A stretch of DNA of 64,000 nt from Kluyveromyces lactis (taxonomy: Eukaryota; Ascomycota; Saccharomycetes; Saccharomycetales; Saccharomycetaceae), in assembly GCF_000002515.2 (NCBI RefSeq), contig NC_006042.1:434001-498000 (forward strand), in the 5' to 3' direction. Below, piece by piece: positions 1 to 10,100 of the stretch. Made by a program: the position numbers and the translations under genes. The notes under the pieces were generated by a model that was given only the letters and a program-made list of their open reading frames with translations, searched no databases and was not told where the DNA came from. Position 1 is the stretch's first letter. The number at the start of each line of letters is the position of its first letter.

Positions 1-83
1 CATATTCAGATAAGTACTATGCAACTCCGTGCCAGACTGGCTGATGGGTTTTAAAGTGTAAGCAAAGGCTGAGTGCGGTTGAC

Positions 84-100
84 GGTATGTGGTGTACGGA
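84..100 (+). promoter_or_regulatory. Rap1-type binding site, telomere-repeat-like
   Basis: The sequence GGTATGTGGTGTACGGA matches, from memory, 17 of 17 bases of the Rap1-binding part of the K. lactis 25-bp telomeric repeat. Its complement resembles the Rap1 consensus ACACCNNACAY. Here it is a single internal copy and not a telomere tract, so a promoter role for a gene to the left is the natural reading. Confidence 0.5.
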
Positions 101-413
101 CATTCGTCAACCCAACTCGGTCGCGAGAAATTCTTTGCTGTCACTTGACCATTGCTTGATTATCACTTGGTTCAAGATGTTTCAATCAATCTTCGTTCGA
201 TACTTCCAATACTACTACTCTCAAGGTTAAGCTACACTAGACTACAGGTTTTTGAGGCTCAACTCATCTTCGGAAATTTTATAGTTGAAAACTCCAGGCA
301 ATTGTTATGATTAAGAAGGAAAAGAATCAGTGATTTAACATCAAAAAGAATTGAGGAAACGTAAAGTGGCTCTATATTGAATCGAGCTCTAGCAACGTTT
401 CCCCCTATCGTAT

Positions 414-439
414 TCTTCCGATACTTGATTATCGGAAGA
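414..439. repeat. Perfect inverted repeat, 10-bp arms
   Basis: The arms TCTTCCGATA and TATCGGAAGA are exact reverse complements, separated by CTTGAT. The arms contain CCG and CGG triplets facing each other, the layout bound by many fungal Zn2Cys6 dimers. It lies about 130 bp beyond the RPL9 stop. Function is unknown. Confidence 0.75.
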
Positions 440-568
440 TGGCAAAGAGAAAGACAAAGTACATAATCTGAATCTATCTACTTATATAGAACATCCACCT
501 CTGAGGGGAGAACGTCTTCCTCGCTAGTGTACAGTAACGTGTCAAAAGTATCCGAAATTTTGGTTCGC

Positions 569-1144
569 TTATTCTTCTTCTTCGATCAGACCCTTTTCAG
601 AGACATAGATACCATCCAAGAATTTACGAATATCCTTGTTTCTAACACGACAGATTTGTTGGATGTCAGCAGCGTTTTGGGAAACGTTTTCAACAGAGTT
701 ACCAGACAAGACGATTTCGTCCTTTTGGTTGGTAGAGAAGTCAACAGAAACACCTTCTCTGACTGGAACTTCTCTGACCTTCTTGTCACCCAAGAAGTTT
801 CTGATTTCGATGAACTTAGCACCGTCCTTTTCAATGACGTTAACGTTGATTGGGAAATGCGCGTAAACGTATCTCAACTTGTACTTGTAACCCTTGGTGA
901 CACCAGTGATCAAGTTAGAAATCAAAGACTTAACAGTTCTCAAAGCAGCAACGTGCTTTCTGTCACCGTTGTGGACGGTGATCTTAATTTGTCTGTTAGA
1001 GACCTTGGTGAAGGTAACATCGATGTGCTTCAAGTTCTTAGTCAAGACACCTCTTGGTCCAGTAACCTTGATTATTCTGGATCTGATTTGAACGGTAACA
1101 CCTTCTGGGACATCTAGGACTTGGTCAGTTTGAATGTACTTCAT
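569..1144 (-). CDS. RPL9: 60S ribosomal protein L9 (uL6)
   Basis: The 191-aa product is a large-subunit ribosomal protein of the uL6 family, which binds 25S rRNA near the sarcin-ricin loop and GTPase-associated region. The length and start (MKYIQTDQ) match S. cerevisiae Rpl9, and the conserved C-terminal block around residues 160-185 (ADIQQICRVRNKDIRKFLDG) is intact. Codon use is strongly biased, as in highly expressed genes. It sits directly downstream of STH1 on the same strand. In S. cerevisiae RPL9B (YNL067W) and STH1 (YIL126W) are on different chromosomes, so the adjacency supports an unduplicated gene order. The upstream region carries a Rap1 motif and an AT-rich GAAAATTTTT element. No intron is needed to explain the frame. 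Confidence 0.97.
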   Translation of the reverse strand: MKYIQTDQVLDVPEGVTVQIRSRIIKVTGPRGVLTKNLKHIDVTFTKVSNRQIKITVHNGDRKHVAALRTVKSLISNLITGVTKGYKYKLRYVYAHFPINVNVIEKDGAKFIEIRNFLGDKKVREVPVREGVSVDFSTNQKDEIVLSGNSVENVSQNAADIQQICRVRNKDIRKFLDGIYVSEKGLIEEEE

Positions 1145-1648
1145 TTTTGGTTATGTGTCGTTTGCTTTGGTTGGTTGAGCAAAGTTATACAGTAGAATTG
1201 AACAGTACCGTACTACTGCTGTGAAAGTTGTAAGTTGAAAAATATGGCTTTCCGTATTCTGATTATATATCACCAGAGTCTGGACAGCTTTTTTTCATTT
1301 GAAAATTTTTTCAAAAGGGAAATTTAATTTGCGTCGTAATTCAAAACAGAAGTAAAGAAAACAGTCCCAATATGTTGTGTGAGACGTGTGGGTGTTATGA
1401 AGGTGCATATATTTGGTGTTTTACGATATTATGTATTTGCATGTCGTCAGTTATTGATTCAAATACTTTGAGCTATATACATATCGTCTTTAAGTACTCT
1501 GTATATATCGTCAGGTTTTTCAAAAGAATTTATTAAAGGTAATACGTGGAATTCACTACATTTTATAAGCAGTCTGTTTCTTTCCCCTATTATGTGTTCG
1601 TTTTTAACGTAATTTTACAATCTTGCCAGTAGCGTTTTTGGGGGTTCA
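1145..1648. other. RPL9 promoter / STH1 3' region
   Basis: No gene seen. The region carries the RPL9 promoter. GAAAATTTTT at 1301-1310 resembles the RRPE motif of ribosome-biogenesis promoters, and CGTGTGGGTGTT at 1385-1396 is a Rap1 motif. The part near 1500-1648 is the STH1 3' flank. Confidence 0.6.
1385..1396 (-). promoter_or_regulatory. Rap1 motif upstream of RPL9
   Basis: On the minus strand this reads AACACCCACACG, close to the Rap1 consensus ACACCCAYACA. It lies about 240 bp upstream of the RPL9 ATG, a usual distance in yeast ribosomal-protein promoters. STH1 ends on this side, so RPL9 is the only plausible target. Confidence 0.6.
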
Positions 1649-4600
1649 TTACTCATTCTTCGAGAACCAGTCAATCGCAAATTCTTCCAAGGCTTCTGCG
1701 TCATTGAAGACCCAGGAACCCTCTTCATTGTAAAGCTTAGCGTTATTGAACATGGTCTCCAAGTCCGACTTTACTTCGTTGATAGATTGGTATTGTTTCT
1801 TGTTCAACTTCTTTGTTATCGTCTCTAATGCTACTGGCTTCTCAATAACCTTGTAGTAGTCCGGATACTCCTTCCTTGAAGGTAATCTTTCGAAAATGAA
1901 AGTTCTTGAATGCTCATCCGTTGGATCAGTTAACTCTCTTAGTAAAGCCAATAGTGCCTCGACTTTATCTTTTAAAGGTGGTTCTTCTTTGCGTTTGGTG
2001 GGAGCGTCATCTTTTTTCATGTTAAGCTTGAGTTTGATCTTCTTTTTTAAAGGTCCTGCATCTTGTTTTACCGGTTTCGCTTCTTTCTCTTCACCCAATT
2101 CCGACTCCTCTTCAGGAGTAGTCGAAGGAGTAGCGACAACCTTTCTCCTAGAACGAGTTCTACCATTTTCACGAGCAGGAGTTACGGCTTGCTCAGCAGA
2201 TATTACAGTATTGGATGTTGAGGAAGATTCTTCAGGCTCAACGCTATTTTCTAGACTTTCCAATCCTAATTGTTTTCTTTGACGTTTTTCACGAGCAGCT
2301 CTTTGACGTTCAATGGTTTCATCTAAGTCCTCATCATTATCGACAGCTTGTAACCATTGTTCCTCTGTTAAACCATCATCGTAATAGACTCTCTTTCTTT
2401 CTCTGATTCTGCCAATAGCAGCAGGCTCAACATTCAAATGGTCAGTGATATCTTCAGTGAATACTGAAGGTAACTCTTCCTTGGTGATCAACCTCGGCAG
2501 TGGCTTTCTCAAACCTAAATCGATGGCTTCTCTCTTCTCATTAGCTACACGTTCTTCATCAATCTTTTTGAACAGCACTTTCTCGTCTTCAGTACGTGCG
2601 AGAATTTCATTTAATTCTTCGTCGTCTAATTCACCAGAATATTCATCGTCTTTGTTAGTATCACCTTCCAATAATCTACGCAAAAATTCTTCTTGTTCTT
2701 CAGCAGTAGATTTATTGTCAAATTTACCGGCTTGAATAACTTTACCATCAATATCCAATTTTTGCATTGCTCTCTCTAGAATAACTTCTTCGACGGAATC
2801 GGTTGTTATTAATCTCAAAATACGAACTTCGTTCTTCTGCCCAATTCTGTGAGCTCTATCTTGGGCTTGTAAATCCTGATGAGGATTCCAATCAGTATCG
2901 AAAATAATGACCGTATCAGCAGTCTGCAAATTTAGACCTAACCCACCAGCTCTGGTAGAAAGTAAAAAGCAGAAGTACTCAGAATCGGGTGCATTAAACA
3001 GTTTTAACATTCCAGTTCTATCCTCTGCTTTGGTACCACCATCCAATCTCATATATTTAAGGTCTCGCATCCTTAAGAAATCTTCCATGATATCCATAAC
3101 TTGAGTCATCTGGAAAAACATCAATACTCTATGACCTGACGCTTTAAATTTTGGAAGAACTCGGTCTAGAAGTTCAAATTTACCACTAACACGATACAAA
3201 ATGGAGCTGTTCTCTCTCGTTGGGTTGATAACATTTTCAACCTCATCGAAAACGAATGGATGATTACATATCTTCCTTAACTGCATGACCTTGTTGTTCA
3301 AACCTTTGATACCAGCCTTGGTTGCACCTTCTGTTCCTGCACCAATAAAGAAAGCATTATGTTTTAACATTTGTTCGTATAGTTGCTGCTGGAGACTTGA
3401 TAGCTTACATTTCACAACCTTCTCAACTTTGTCAGGTAAATCTTTTTCGACTTCCTTCTTCAAACGACGTAACAAAAATGGACGTAAAACTTTGTGCAAT
3501 CTTCTAATAACTAGAAGCGTTTCTTCTTCTGTCATTTCTAGCTTTTCTTGAGTACCTGTGTTCGCGAATGGTGTATTAAACCATTCGTCAAATGTTTTTG
3601 AGGAATTAAAGATCTTAGGTAAAACAAAATTTAATAGAGCCCACAATTCTGGTAGATTATTTTGCAATGGAGTACCCGTTAAAATTAGCCTATTTTTTGT
3701 TTTGTAGTAATGTGTCAACGTGTAAGATAGTTTTGATTGAGCGTTTTTCATTCTATGACCTTCATCGATAATCATATGAGCCCAATCGTGTTTGGCCAAC
3801 AGTGGACGATCCTTTATAATGTACTCATAAGTAGTTAGAACCACGTCGAAATTTCCCATTTTGATTGTATGTTGCAAAGCCTTACGTTGGTTTGGGTTCC
3901 CTTTGTACACAATGGTTCTTAGAGAAGGTGCCCATTTTTCGAATTCTATAGTCCAGTTCGTGATGGTGGATAAAGGGACAATCACCAAAAATGGTTGCCT
4001 CTCGTTCTTTATTTCATAAAGATAACTGATCAACGAGATGGATTGAATTGTTTTACCTAGACCCATTTCATCTGCGAGAATACCGTTAAGATGATTATTG
4101 TATAGAGACACCATCCACTCTAAACCCTTTAGTTGATACTCTTTCAACGTGCCTCCAACCAATATGCTTGGCTGTTTGTCTACTGTTTCCTTAATTCTGT
4201 GGGAAACCTCGTAATAATCAATTTTTTCTCTTTCTTCATCCGTGATTGGAGGAATTTCTTCACCCCTTTTGATGCGTACCTCATTTTGCTGCACTCTAAC
4301 CGCTTGAGCAAGAGAATCCAAGAAAGAATTAGTTTGTTTCAATAGATGTGTAATTCTTGTATCTTTGGTTTGGTCTAACAATTTCAAATATGCTTCTTCA
4401 TCATTGGACTTCAAGGCTGCTAAACGTTGCTTGGCAGTTCTTTCCATTCTTCTCTGCTCATCTTTCTCCAAATGACCATGCAAGTTTCCGATAGATCTAC
4501 CCATTTGATAACAGCGATCACGTTGTGTTGTATCATTCTCCAATCTTTCGTTGATACTTGATACAATATTATTGATCCTTTGTAACCGTAAGTTTCTTTC

Positions 4601-5683
4601 TCTTCTCCTGCTTTCTACCAATTCCTGCCTTTCAAGTTCTTCTGCTAATCTAGCAGTTTGTGGAACGATGGTCTTCGGTCTAACATGAATGGATCTTTGA
4701 GCTGCTAAAGTATAAGGAGAGTCACGGAGAGATGGAATGATATTATGCGATTTAGCTGCAACACTTTCAATCAGCCTCTTTCTCAAAGATTTCTGTTTCG
4801 TTAGCATTTTCAAGGACTTGAGCTCCACCAAAGCTCTTAACTTGAAGTCGTCTGCGCCGGTAGGAATATCATCTTTAGTTACAAAATCAAGCGCATCATT
4901 TAAAGAATATGTTCCCAAATTAGAGGGTAGATTTTCAAGTTGTTTAATTCTTTTCGCAATGAGTGTGGAGATTATTTTTTCAACCTCCCAATCTCCAAGC
5001 GAGGCTTCATTTCCAGATTTAAGACGAAAGTTGCTTAAAGCTTCGGGAAGGCCTAAGCGCACACTTGTTTCGTCGAAATCAACAGAAAGTTTAACCTTCT
5101 CCAGTTGTACCGAGATATCAGAACTGTCGGAACTTACTGATTCATCATCATCATCCTCTAAGAGGCCATCCGGTATATTTATATCTTTACTCAAAAGCTG
5201 TAAGCTTACCATTTGCTCCTTCAACAACTTTTCGTCCCACTGAATATCTTTGGCTGCGTTTTCTCTTAACCTCAGCAGCCTTTCCTTGTACTCTTCCTGT
5301 TTATCCGAGATTTGGGTGAAAATTTGTTCAATAGCCTCAACTTCAAGCTTATTATGATCTCTATATTGAGAAATGTATCTGTAACGATAAATCAAATTTT
5401 CTAATTGTTCTTTCGTTTCAGGTAGTGGCAAGATTACTCTTTCCACCTTCTTCATTTCTTCTAGAACAGCGGCAATCTGGTTCTGTCCAATAGCACTACC
5501 ACTGTCGTTCCGAAAATTGTTGTTGCTTCCTTTGTCAGCACCAACATGGTTGTCTTCGATATTGCCGTTAACGTCCTGGTTTTCAGTTTCGGAATTCCCA
5601 TTATCAACATTCTCAGAATTCACTATAGGAAGCGGATAAGGAGGCGCTGTATCCGCGTTATTCGTTACGACGACTTGATCCAT
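1649..5683 (-). CDS. STH1: RSC chromatin-remodelling ATPase Sth1
   Basis: A 1344-aa SNF2-family ATPase, the catalytic motor of the RSC complex that slides and evicts promoter nucleosomes. Seen in order: an acidic and charged N-terminus; an HSA-type basic helix near 355-430, where actin-related proteins dock; the ATPase with motif I MGLGKT near residue 540 and motif II DEGH near 639; helicase motif VI (QAQDRAHRIGQ); a SnAC-like region; and a C-terminal bromodomain near 1240-1340. The length matches S. cerevisiae Sth1 (1359 aa). It lacks the long Gln-rich N-terminus of Snf2 (1703 aa), which decides between the two paralogues. It is divergent from RRT14, exactly as YIL126W/YIL127C are in S. cerevisiae. 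Confidence 0.96.
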   Translation of the reverse strand: MDQVVVTNNADTAPPYPLPIVNSENVDNGNSETENQDVNGNIEDNHVGADKGSNNNFRNDSGSAIGQNQIAAVLEEMKKVERVILPLPETKEQLENLIYRYRYISQYRDHNKLEVEAIEQIFTQISDKQEEYKERLLRLRENAAKDIQWDEKLLKEQMVSLQLLSKDINIPDGLLEDDDDESVSSDSSDISVQLEKVKLSVDFDETSVRLGLPEALSNFRLKSGNEASLGDWEVEKIISTLIAKRIKQLENLPSNLGTYSLNDALDFVTKDDIPTGADDFKLRALVELKSLKMLTKQKSLRKRLIESVAAKSHNIIPSLRDSPYTLAAQRSIHVRPKTIVPQTARLAEELERQELVESRRRERNLRLQRINNIVSSINERLENDTTQRDRCYQMGRSIGNLHGHLEKDEQRRMERTAKQRLAALKSNDEEAYLKLLDQTKDTRITHLLKQTNSFLDSLAQAVRVQQNEVRIKRGEEIPPITDEEREKIDYYEVSHRIKETVDKQPSILVGGTLKEYQLKGLEWMVSLYNNHLNGILADEMGLGKTIQSISLISYLYEIKNERQPFLVIVPLSTITNWTIEFEKWAPSLRTIVYKGNPNQRKALQHTIKMGNFDVVLTTYEYIIKDRPLLAKHDWAHMIIDEGHRMKNAQSKLSYTLTHYYKTKNRLILTGTPLQNNLPELWALLNFVLPKIFNSSKTFDEWFNTPFANTGTQEKLEMTEEETLLVIRRLHKVLRPFLLRRLKKEVEKDLPDKVEKVVKCKLSSLQQQLYEQMLKHNAFFIGAGTEGATKAGIKGLNNKVMQLRKICNHPFVFDEVENVINPTRENSSILYRVSGKFELLDRVLPKFKASGHRVLMFFQMTQVMDIMEDFLRMRDLKYMRLDGGTKAEDRTGMLKLFNAPDSEYFCFLLSTRAGGLGLNLQTADTVIIFDTDWNPHQDLQAQDRAHRIGQKNEVRILRLITTDSVEEVILERAMQKLDIDGKVIQAGKFDNKSTAEEQEEFLRRLLEGDTNKDDEYSGELDDEELNEILARTEDEKVLFKKIDEERVANEKREAIDLGLRKPLPRLITKEELPSVFTEDITDHLNVEPAAIGRIRERKRVYYDDGLTEEQWLQAVDNDEDLDETIERQRAAREKRQRKQLGLESLENSVEPEESSSTSNTVISAEQAVTPARENGRTRSRRKVVATPSTTPEEESELGEEKEAKPVKQDAGPLKKKIKLKLNMKKDDAPTKRKEEPPLKDKVEALLALLRELTDPTDEHSRTFIFERLPSRKEYPDYYKVIEKPVALETITKKLNKKQYQSINEVKSDLETMFNNAKLYNEEGSWVFNDAEALEEFAIDWFSKNE

Positions 5684-6053
5684 TGTTGTTTTATTTCACA
5701 CTTCTTAACGTGATCCAGGTCTCTTCCCGCTAGTGAGCTTTAAACCTTTTTTATTCTGAAAGGGGGTAAAACAATAACTGAAGTCCTGCTAAAAAAATTC
5801 AGAGTTGTCACAAAGCTAACGCGATACAAACAGGTACTATTGCCCTAGAATTCTTTACTGTTTCGCTTTCGGTGCGTCTATTTTTTTAGCCGCCGTTGCC
5901 GTGTTGAAAACAAACCTCTGTTCGTCCTTTTCTCGTGTCAAAACTAAATTCAGAATAAAATCAAACTGTTTTCAAATTCATCCTCTTTTTCACAATTTTA
6001 TTTATCGTGTTTACTTTTTTCTTTGACATTCACTATTGCCATGGGCCAAAGTA

Positions 6054-6080
6054 CGGGTAACAACAACAAGAACCGGGTAA
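6054..6080. promoter_or_regulatory. Pair of Reb1-type motifs
   Basis: CGGGTAAC at 6054-6061 and CGGGTAA at 6074-6080 lie 20 bp apart in the same direction. Both match the core of the Reb1 site TTACCCG on the other strand. Reb1 keeps divergent promoters free of nucleosomes. A CACGTG E-box follows at 6096-6101. Confidence 0.55.
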
Positions 6081-6190
6081 TAAACCAACTTCGATCACGT
6101 GCCAAAATATTCGCATTAAAGTGGGCACCATTGTTTCTTTTCTTGTTTAATATTTCATGACCTAAAATGAAAATTTGGATAATACGCCAT

Positions 6191-6229
6191 GGATGAGATG
6201 AGATGAGATTAGATGAGATGTGATGAGAG
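6191..6229 (+). promoter_or_regulatory. Tandem PAC-like GATGAG tract
   Basis: Repeats of GATGAGAT run through 39 bp, about 110-150 bp before the RRT14 ATG. The PAC element (core GATGAG, bound by Dot6/Tod6) marks rRNA-processing genes, and the partner RRPE-like TGAAAATTT sits just upstream at 6168. RRT14 belongs to this regulon in S. cerevisiae, so the site agrees with the gene call. Confidence 0.7.
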
Positions 6230-6337
6230 TGAACTATCAAGTTCCCCGATTGAGATAGTTACAGTGCTTCGAACTGTTACAAAAGTGTCTTCTGTATTGA
6301 CAATCAAGGTTTGAAGAACTAAAATTCTCTGATTATA

Positions 6338-6943
6338 ATGTCATCTCTTGCAGCTGCTCATGCTACCAACGCTGTGAACGCATTGTTGCAAAGCGTACTG
6401 CCGGGTTCTGCGTCGGTTAATGCAGAAAGAAAGAAAACAAGCCGAGACAAAGGCTCGAAAGCACAACTAATAGATAGGAACTTGAAGAAAAGAGTAGAGG
6501 TACAAGAAAAGGATGTATACCGGATCAAAAAGAGGGAGAAGAAAATGTTGAGAAAGAAGATATCTGGAAGAAAAGAAGTCCAAGAGGATATAGAACAGAA
6601 GGCTAAGCTACAAGTACTAAGAAAGCATCAAGTAGATAATTCTCTTACGGATCATGAGAAATCCTATTTGGATAAAGTGGTGAAGAAAAATGTTCGCAAC
6701 CTGAAAAGTTGGGATTATGACGATAAGGAAGAACTGTTAGATTTACAGAAACAAATACTTGCCAACTCAGAAGATTCAAAGAAGGTAAGGAAGGTAAAAT
6801 CTAGGAGACAAAAGAAGAAACAGTTCAAGGAGAAGCTACCACAATCGATACAAGACCACAGATATAAAGCTCTCACACCTGGATTGGCTCCAGTTGGTGC
6901 GAGCGATGAGGAGGAATCAGAAGACGAAGATGAAGATTATTGA
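6338..6943 (+). CDS. RRT14: Rrt14-like nucleolar protein
   Basis: A 201-aa, very basic, Lys/Glu-rich protein with a strongly acidic C-terminus (DEEESEDEDEDY), a composition typical of nucleolar ribosome-biogenesis factors. Length and position match S. cerevisiae Rrt14 (YIL127C, about 206 aa), which was named for an effect on rDNA transcription and is nucleolar. There is no catalytic motif; predicted charged helices run through residues 30-170. It is divergent from STH1 and convergent with MET18, the same arrangement as in S. cerevisiae. The promoter carries PAC and RRPE-like motifs. The identification rests mainly on synteny, length and composition. Confidence 0.9.
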   Translation: MSSLAAAHATNAVNALLQSVLPGSASVNAERKKTSRDKGSKAQLIDRNLKKRVEVQEKDVYRIKKREKKMLRKKISGRKEVQEDIEQKAKLQVLRKHQVDNSLTDHEKSYLDKVVKKNVRNLKSWDYDDKEELLDLQKQILANSEDSKKVRKVKSRRQKKKQFKEKLPQSIQDHRYKALTPGLAPVGASDEEESEDEDEDY

Positions 6944-7105
6944 GCTCATATTTACAAAGACGTACAGGTACGGAGTTTTCATTGCGGCTCATACAAAGGT
7001 GTGTTTTTTTCTCTCAGCATATGATCAAATACTCAGTAGACTCAAGTGTTCATTGTCGGTTCATATATATTAATTAAGTATATTCATTATTTGAAGGAAG
7101 TAGAA

Positions 7106-10100
7106 CTACTCAAATGGTACCTGTCCTAATTCCAAATATGCCTGTTTTGTGTCTATGCATTGTTTGCGCACTCTACGCTTCGAGTCATCTAAACCAATTT
7201 GAAGTTTTGATATAATTTCATTCTTCATGGGGATCAAGTAGTTAAGGGGAACACTGGTTGTTAAAGTCTGAAGAATTTCTAATGACAGAAATCTTACGTT
7301 CACGTTACTATATTTCGATGGGACCAATAAGTTAAGTAACAGCGGAACTAACGAATGGACATGTTCAGTAACCAACTGAGACATTTGATTCACAGTATTT
7401 TTTAGTGTCTCTAGAGATGATATTCTGACTTCGATATTCTCTAGTTCAAGAGCCTGAAGAAGAAGAGGTAACAAGTCCGTGATATACGATATGGTGATAT
7501 TTGATGGAGTATTCTTTAAAACTAAAGAAACTGCGGTAAGATAATTCGATTTAATGGTCATATTATCAGAAGATTTGAAGGCGTTTACCATTTTTTGTGC
7601 AATGTGATTGAAAAACTTCTGCTTGTAAATTAATCGAATATTGTTATTCCATGACACCTTTTTAAATCTTTGAAAAATTAGAAGGTCAAGAACTAAAACT
7701 TCAAAGAGGTGAGCAACCTTATTGCCAAACTTCTCGTCACTTAAAAGAGAAAATAGATGATCCGTCAATTTTGTTGCAAGAACTGAATTTTTCATGACCA
7801 AACCTTTGTTAATCCAGCATATTATTTCAAGATTCTTAATAGATGTGTCAGTTAGGTCCAGCACGCTTTCTATGTAAGATTCTGTAACCCATTTATTTGA
7901 TAATAGCGCCAAGAACTCCAAGTAATTTAGAGATTCGAAAGTTGGGAGAGCTTCATTATTCTTAATGAGTTCAATGGCTTTTGAAAATATATCATTCGCG
8001 GCTTCAAAAGATGTATTCTTATCCAAAGCTGCCAAAAGCCTGGAGTAAATCACAATAGATCTTTGAGCAGAATCAAAAATTCTTTCTTCATCCAAGAAAC
8101 ATTTATTATAGGTAATAAGTTCACTTTGATGGGTTGAGACATCAGATTTTATGTTAAGCTGAAATAAAACTCCAGCCGCAAGGCTCAAGGAGTGGTCATC
8201 AAGGTATATCATATCATTTTTCAAAGAGTTTTGTAAAAATGTCTCTTCCATCGATTCCTTCAAGAATTGCACAACGTTCTGGTCGAATTCATCAATGTTA
8301 TTCTGCAAAAGGGAAAAAAGACATGACAAAATCAAAAAACAATAATCGCTGCAATTTGGATGCATTACAATGAGGTTTAATTTCGAAGCAAGACCAACAA
8401 TACTTTCTTTGACCAAATGGTGCCTTGAAGTAGTGAAATCGAGAATGACCTTCAAAACTCGCTCTATTGGGACTATATCAGTGTTATTCAATGTGATTGG
8501 AACCATGTTTTCATTATCAGGAAGTAGATGTAACATGTACTTCAAAGAGACTTCATAAATAATGGATTCATTGAACACACTGATAAACTTGAGACCCTCC
8601 AAGCATGCGCAGTATATATTCTTATTCTCGTCAGTCAAAATTGTTTCGGTGAAATATTGGACAATCATCGCTATTTCCTCGCTATCCAAAAAACCTGACA
8701 TTTTAACTAGTGTGGTGAATTGTATGATAGCAAGCGTCCTCAGGGTAACTTCATTTTTGGATGTACCAGTTAATGCCTTGCTGAAAACCATTAATATGCT
8801 GTCTTTGTGATTTTGTAATTCATTCTTAGCATGGAATTTGGAAATCTCTTTACCGGTCTCGCCAAAGAGTGAAATATAAGCGCTAAAAAATGGCGCCAAA
8901 TTGAGAATCAAGAGTTTCTGTTTAGAAGCATCTAAGTCTTTATCCATGAAAAGCACTGGAATCACTTTTTTCATGACTTTATTAAATGTTTGCAAGCTCA
9001 CTTTAGAAATTGAAGCGAGCAGGTCACAACACTGTTTTAAATCCTTATCTTGTTCAAAATTTGGAACAAACTCATCAAATATATGATTAAAAAATTTATC
9101 AAATGCATGTTCATCTAGTGCGATGAGTTTCGAAGATAATGAAGTTATAATAGAGAGCGAATCCGAGTAGTTACTAATATTTCCTTCTGGTCTCGAGTTT
9201 TGGTTTTCTGTATCCATTGCAGTATCGAGGATTGAAGGTTCCGGGTCTGTGCCATTTAAAATTTCAAACTTTAGGGCATCCCAAATTGGCAGCCAGTGTT
9301 TCAAAGATGATGTTCCACTGAATGTATCCACACATGCTTTGAGGGTCAGTATAGTATCATTTTTAACAGTTGGTGACGATGCTGCCAATTTATCTAAGAG
9401 GTTCCCAAAAGCATCCTCCTCAAACTTTTCCGTGGCAGTGATGGCACTTCTCAAGGCTAGTTTCAAATCATTATTGGTAATTTTGTATGGATCATTACTT
9501 GGGGGTTTGAACATGATTGGGAAGTAGCAGAATAATATATCAAATAATTCCTCCTTGAAACTGTCAATGTTGCGTAAACCGGTGCTAATATCAGAATTCA
9601 AACGGAAAGATATGAGAAGATTTCTAGGATCTTTCTCACCAGTTGCAACAAGAATAAAAGTTTCGATATATAAGTCATTCAATTTGAGATTGCCCAACAT
9701 CTGGGATTTGAATTTGATAAGTATATTATCCATAATCCTGAATCCGAAATATCTAGTCGCAGCCAAAAAGTTAGTAGGTTGATAGTCATTTCCTAAAAGT
9801 TTTAACAGCTTTTCGACGTGACTAACGTAAAAACAGTCCATTAGTACTAATGAGTTGATCCCTTGTAGTGTTTCTTTCATGCAGCCTGAATCTTCCATCT
9901 TACTTTGGTAGAAATCGAATATCACTGAAACATCATTCTTCTTTAGTACCGCTGGTGAAATGTGTTCCAATATACAAGATAAACAGCTCAATGCATTTTG
10001 TCTGGTGCTATCGTCATCAGAGGTTAAGTACTCTCGTAAAAATATTACAATTCGTAACAATTCAATGCTCTTTCGAGTTACCTCATCAGCGATCGTATTG

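Larger units (their letters stand above)
1..568. other. Intergenic region left of RPL9
   Basis: No supported gene. This is the 3' side of RPL9 and probably the promoter of a gene beyond the left edge; by S. cerevisiae order next to RPL9B that could be SUN4, but nothing of it is visible. It holds a Rap1-type site (84-100) and a perfect 10-bp dyad (414-423 / 430-439), listed separately. The open frame at 527-1117 on the + strand is the antisense shadow of RPL9. Confidence 0.6.
5684..6337. other. Divergent STH1-RRT14 promoter region
   Basis: A 654-bp divergent promoter without a gene. It contains two Reb1-type CGGGTAA motifs, a TCACGTG E-box, an RRPE-like TGAAAATTT at 6168-6176 and a tandem PAC-like GATGAG tract. 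This combination fits control of a ribosome-biogenesis gene (RRT14), with general regulatory factors serving both genes. Confidence 0.6.
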
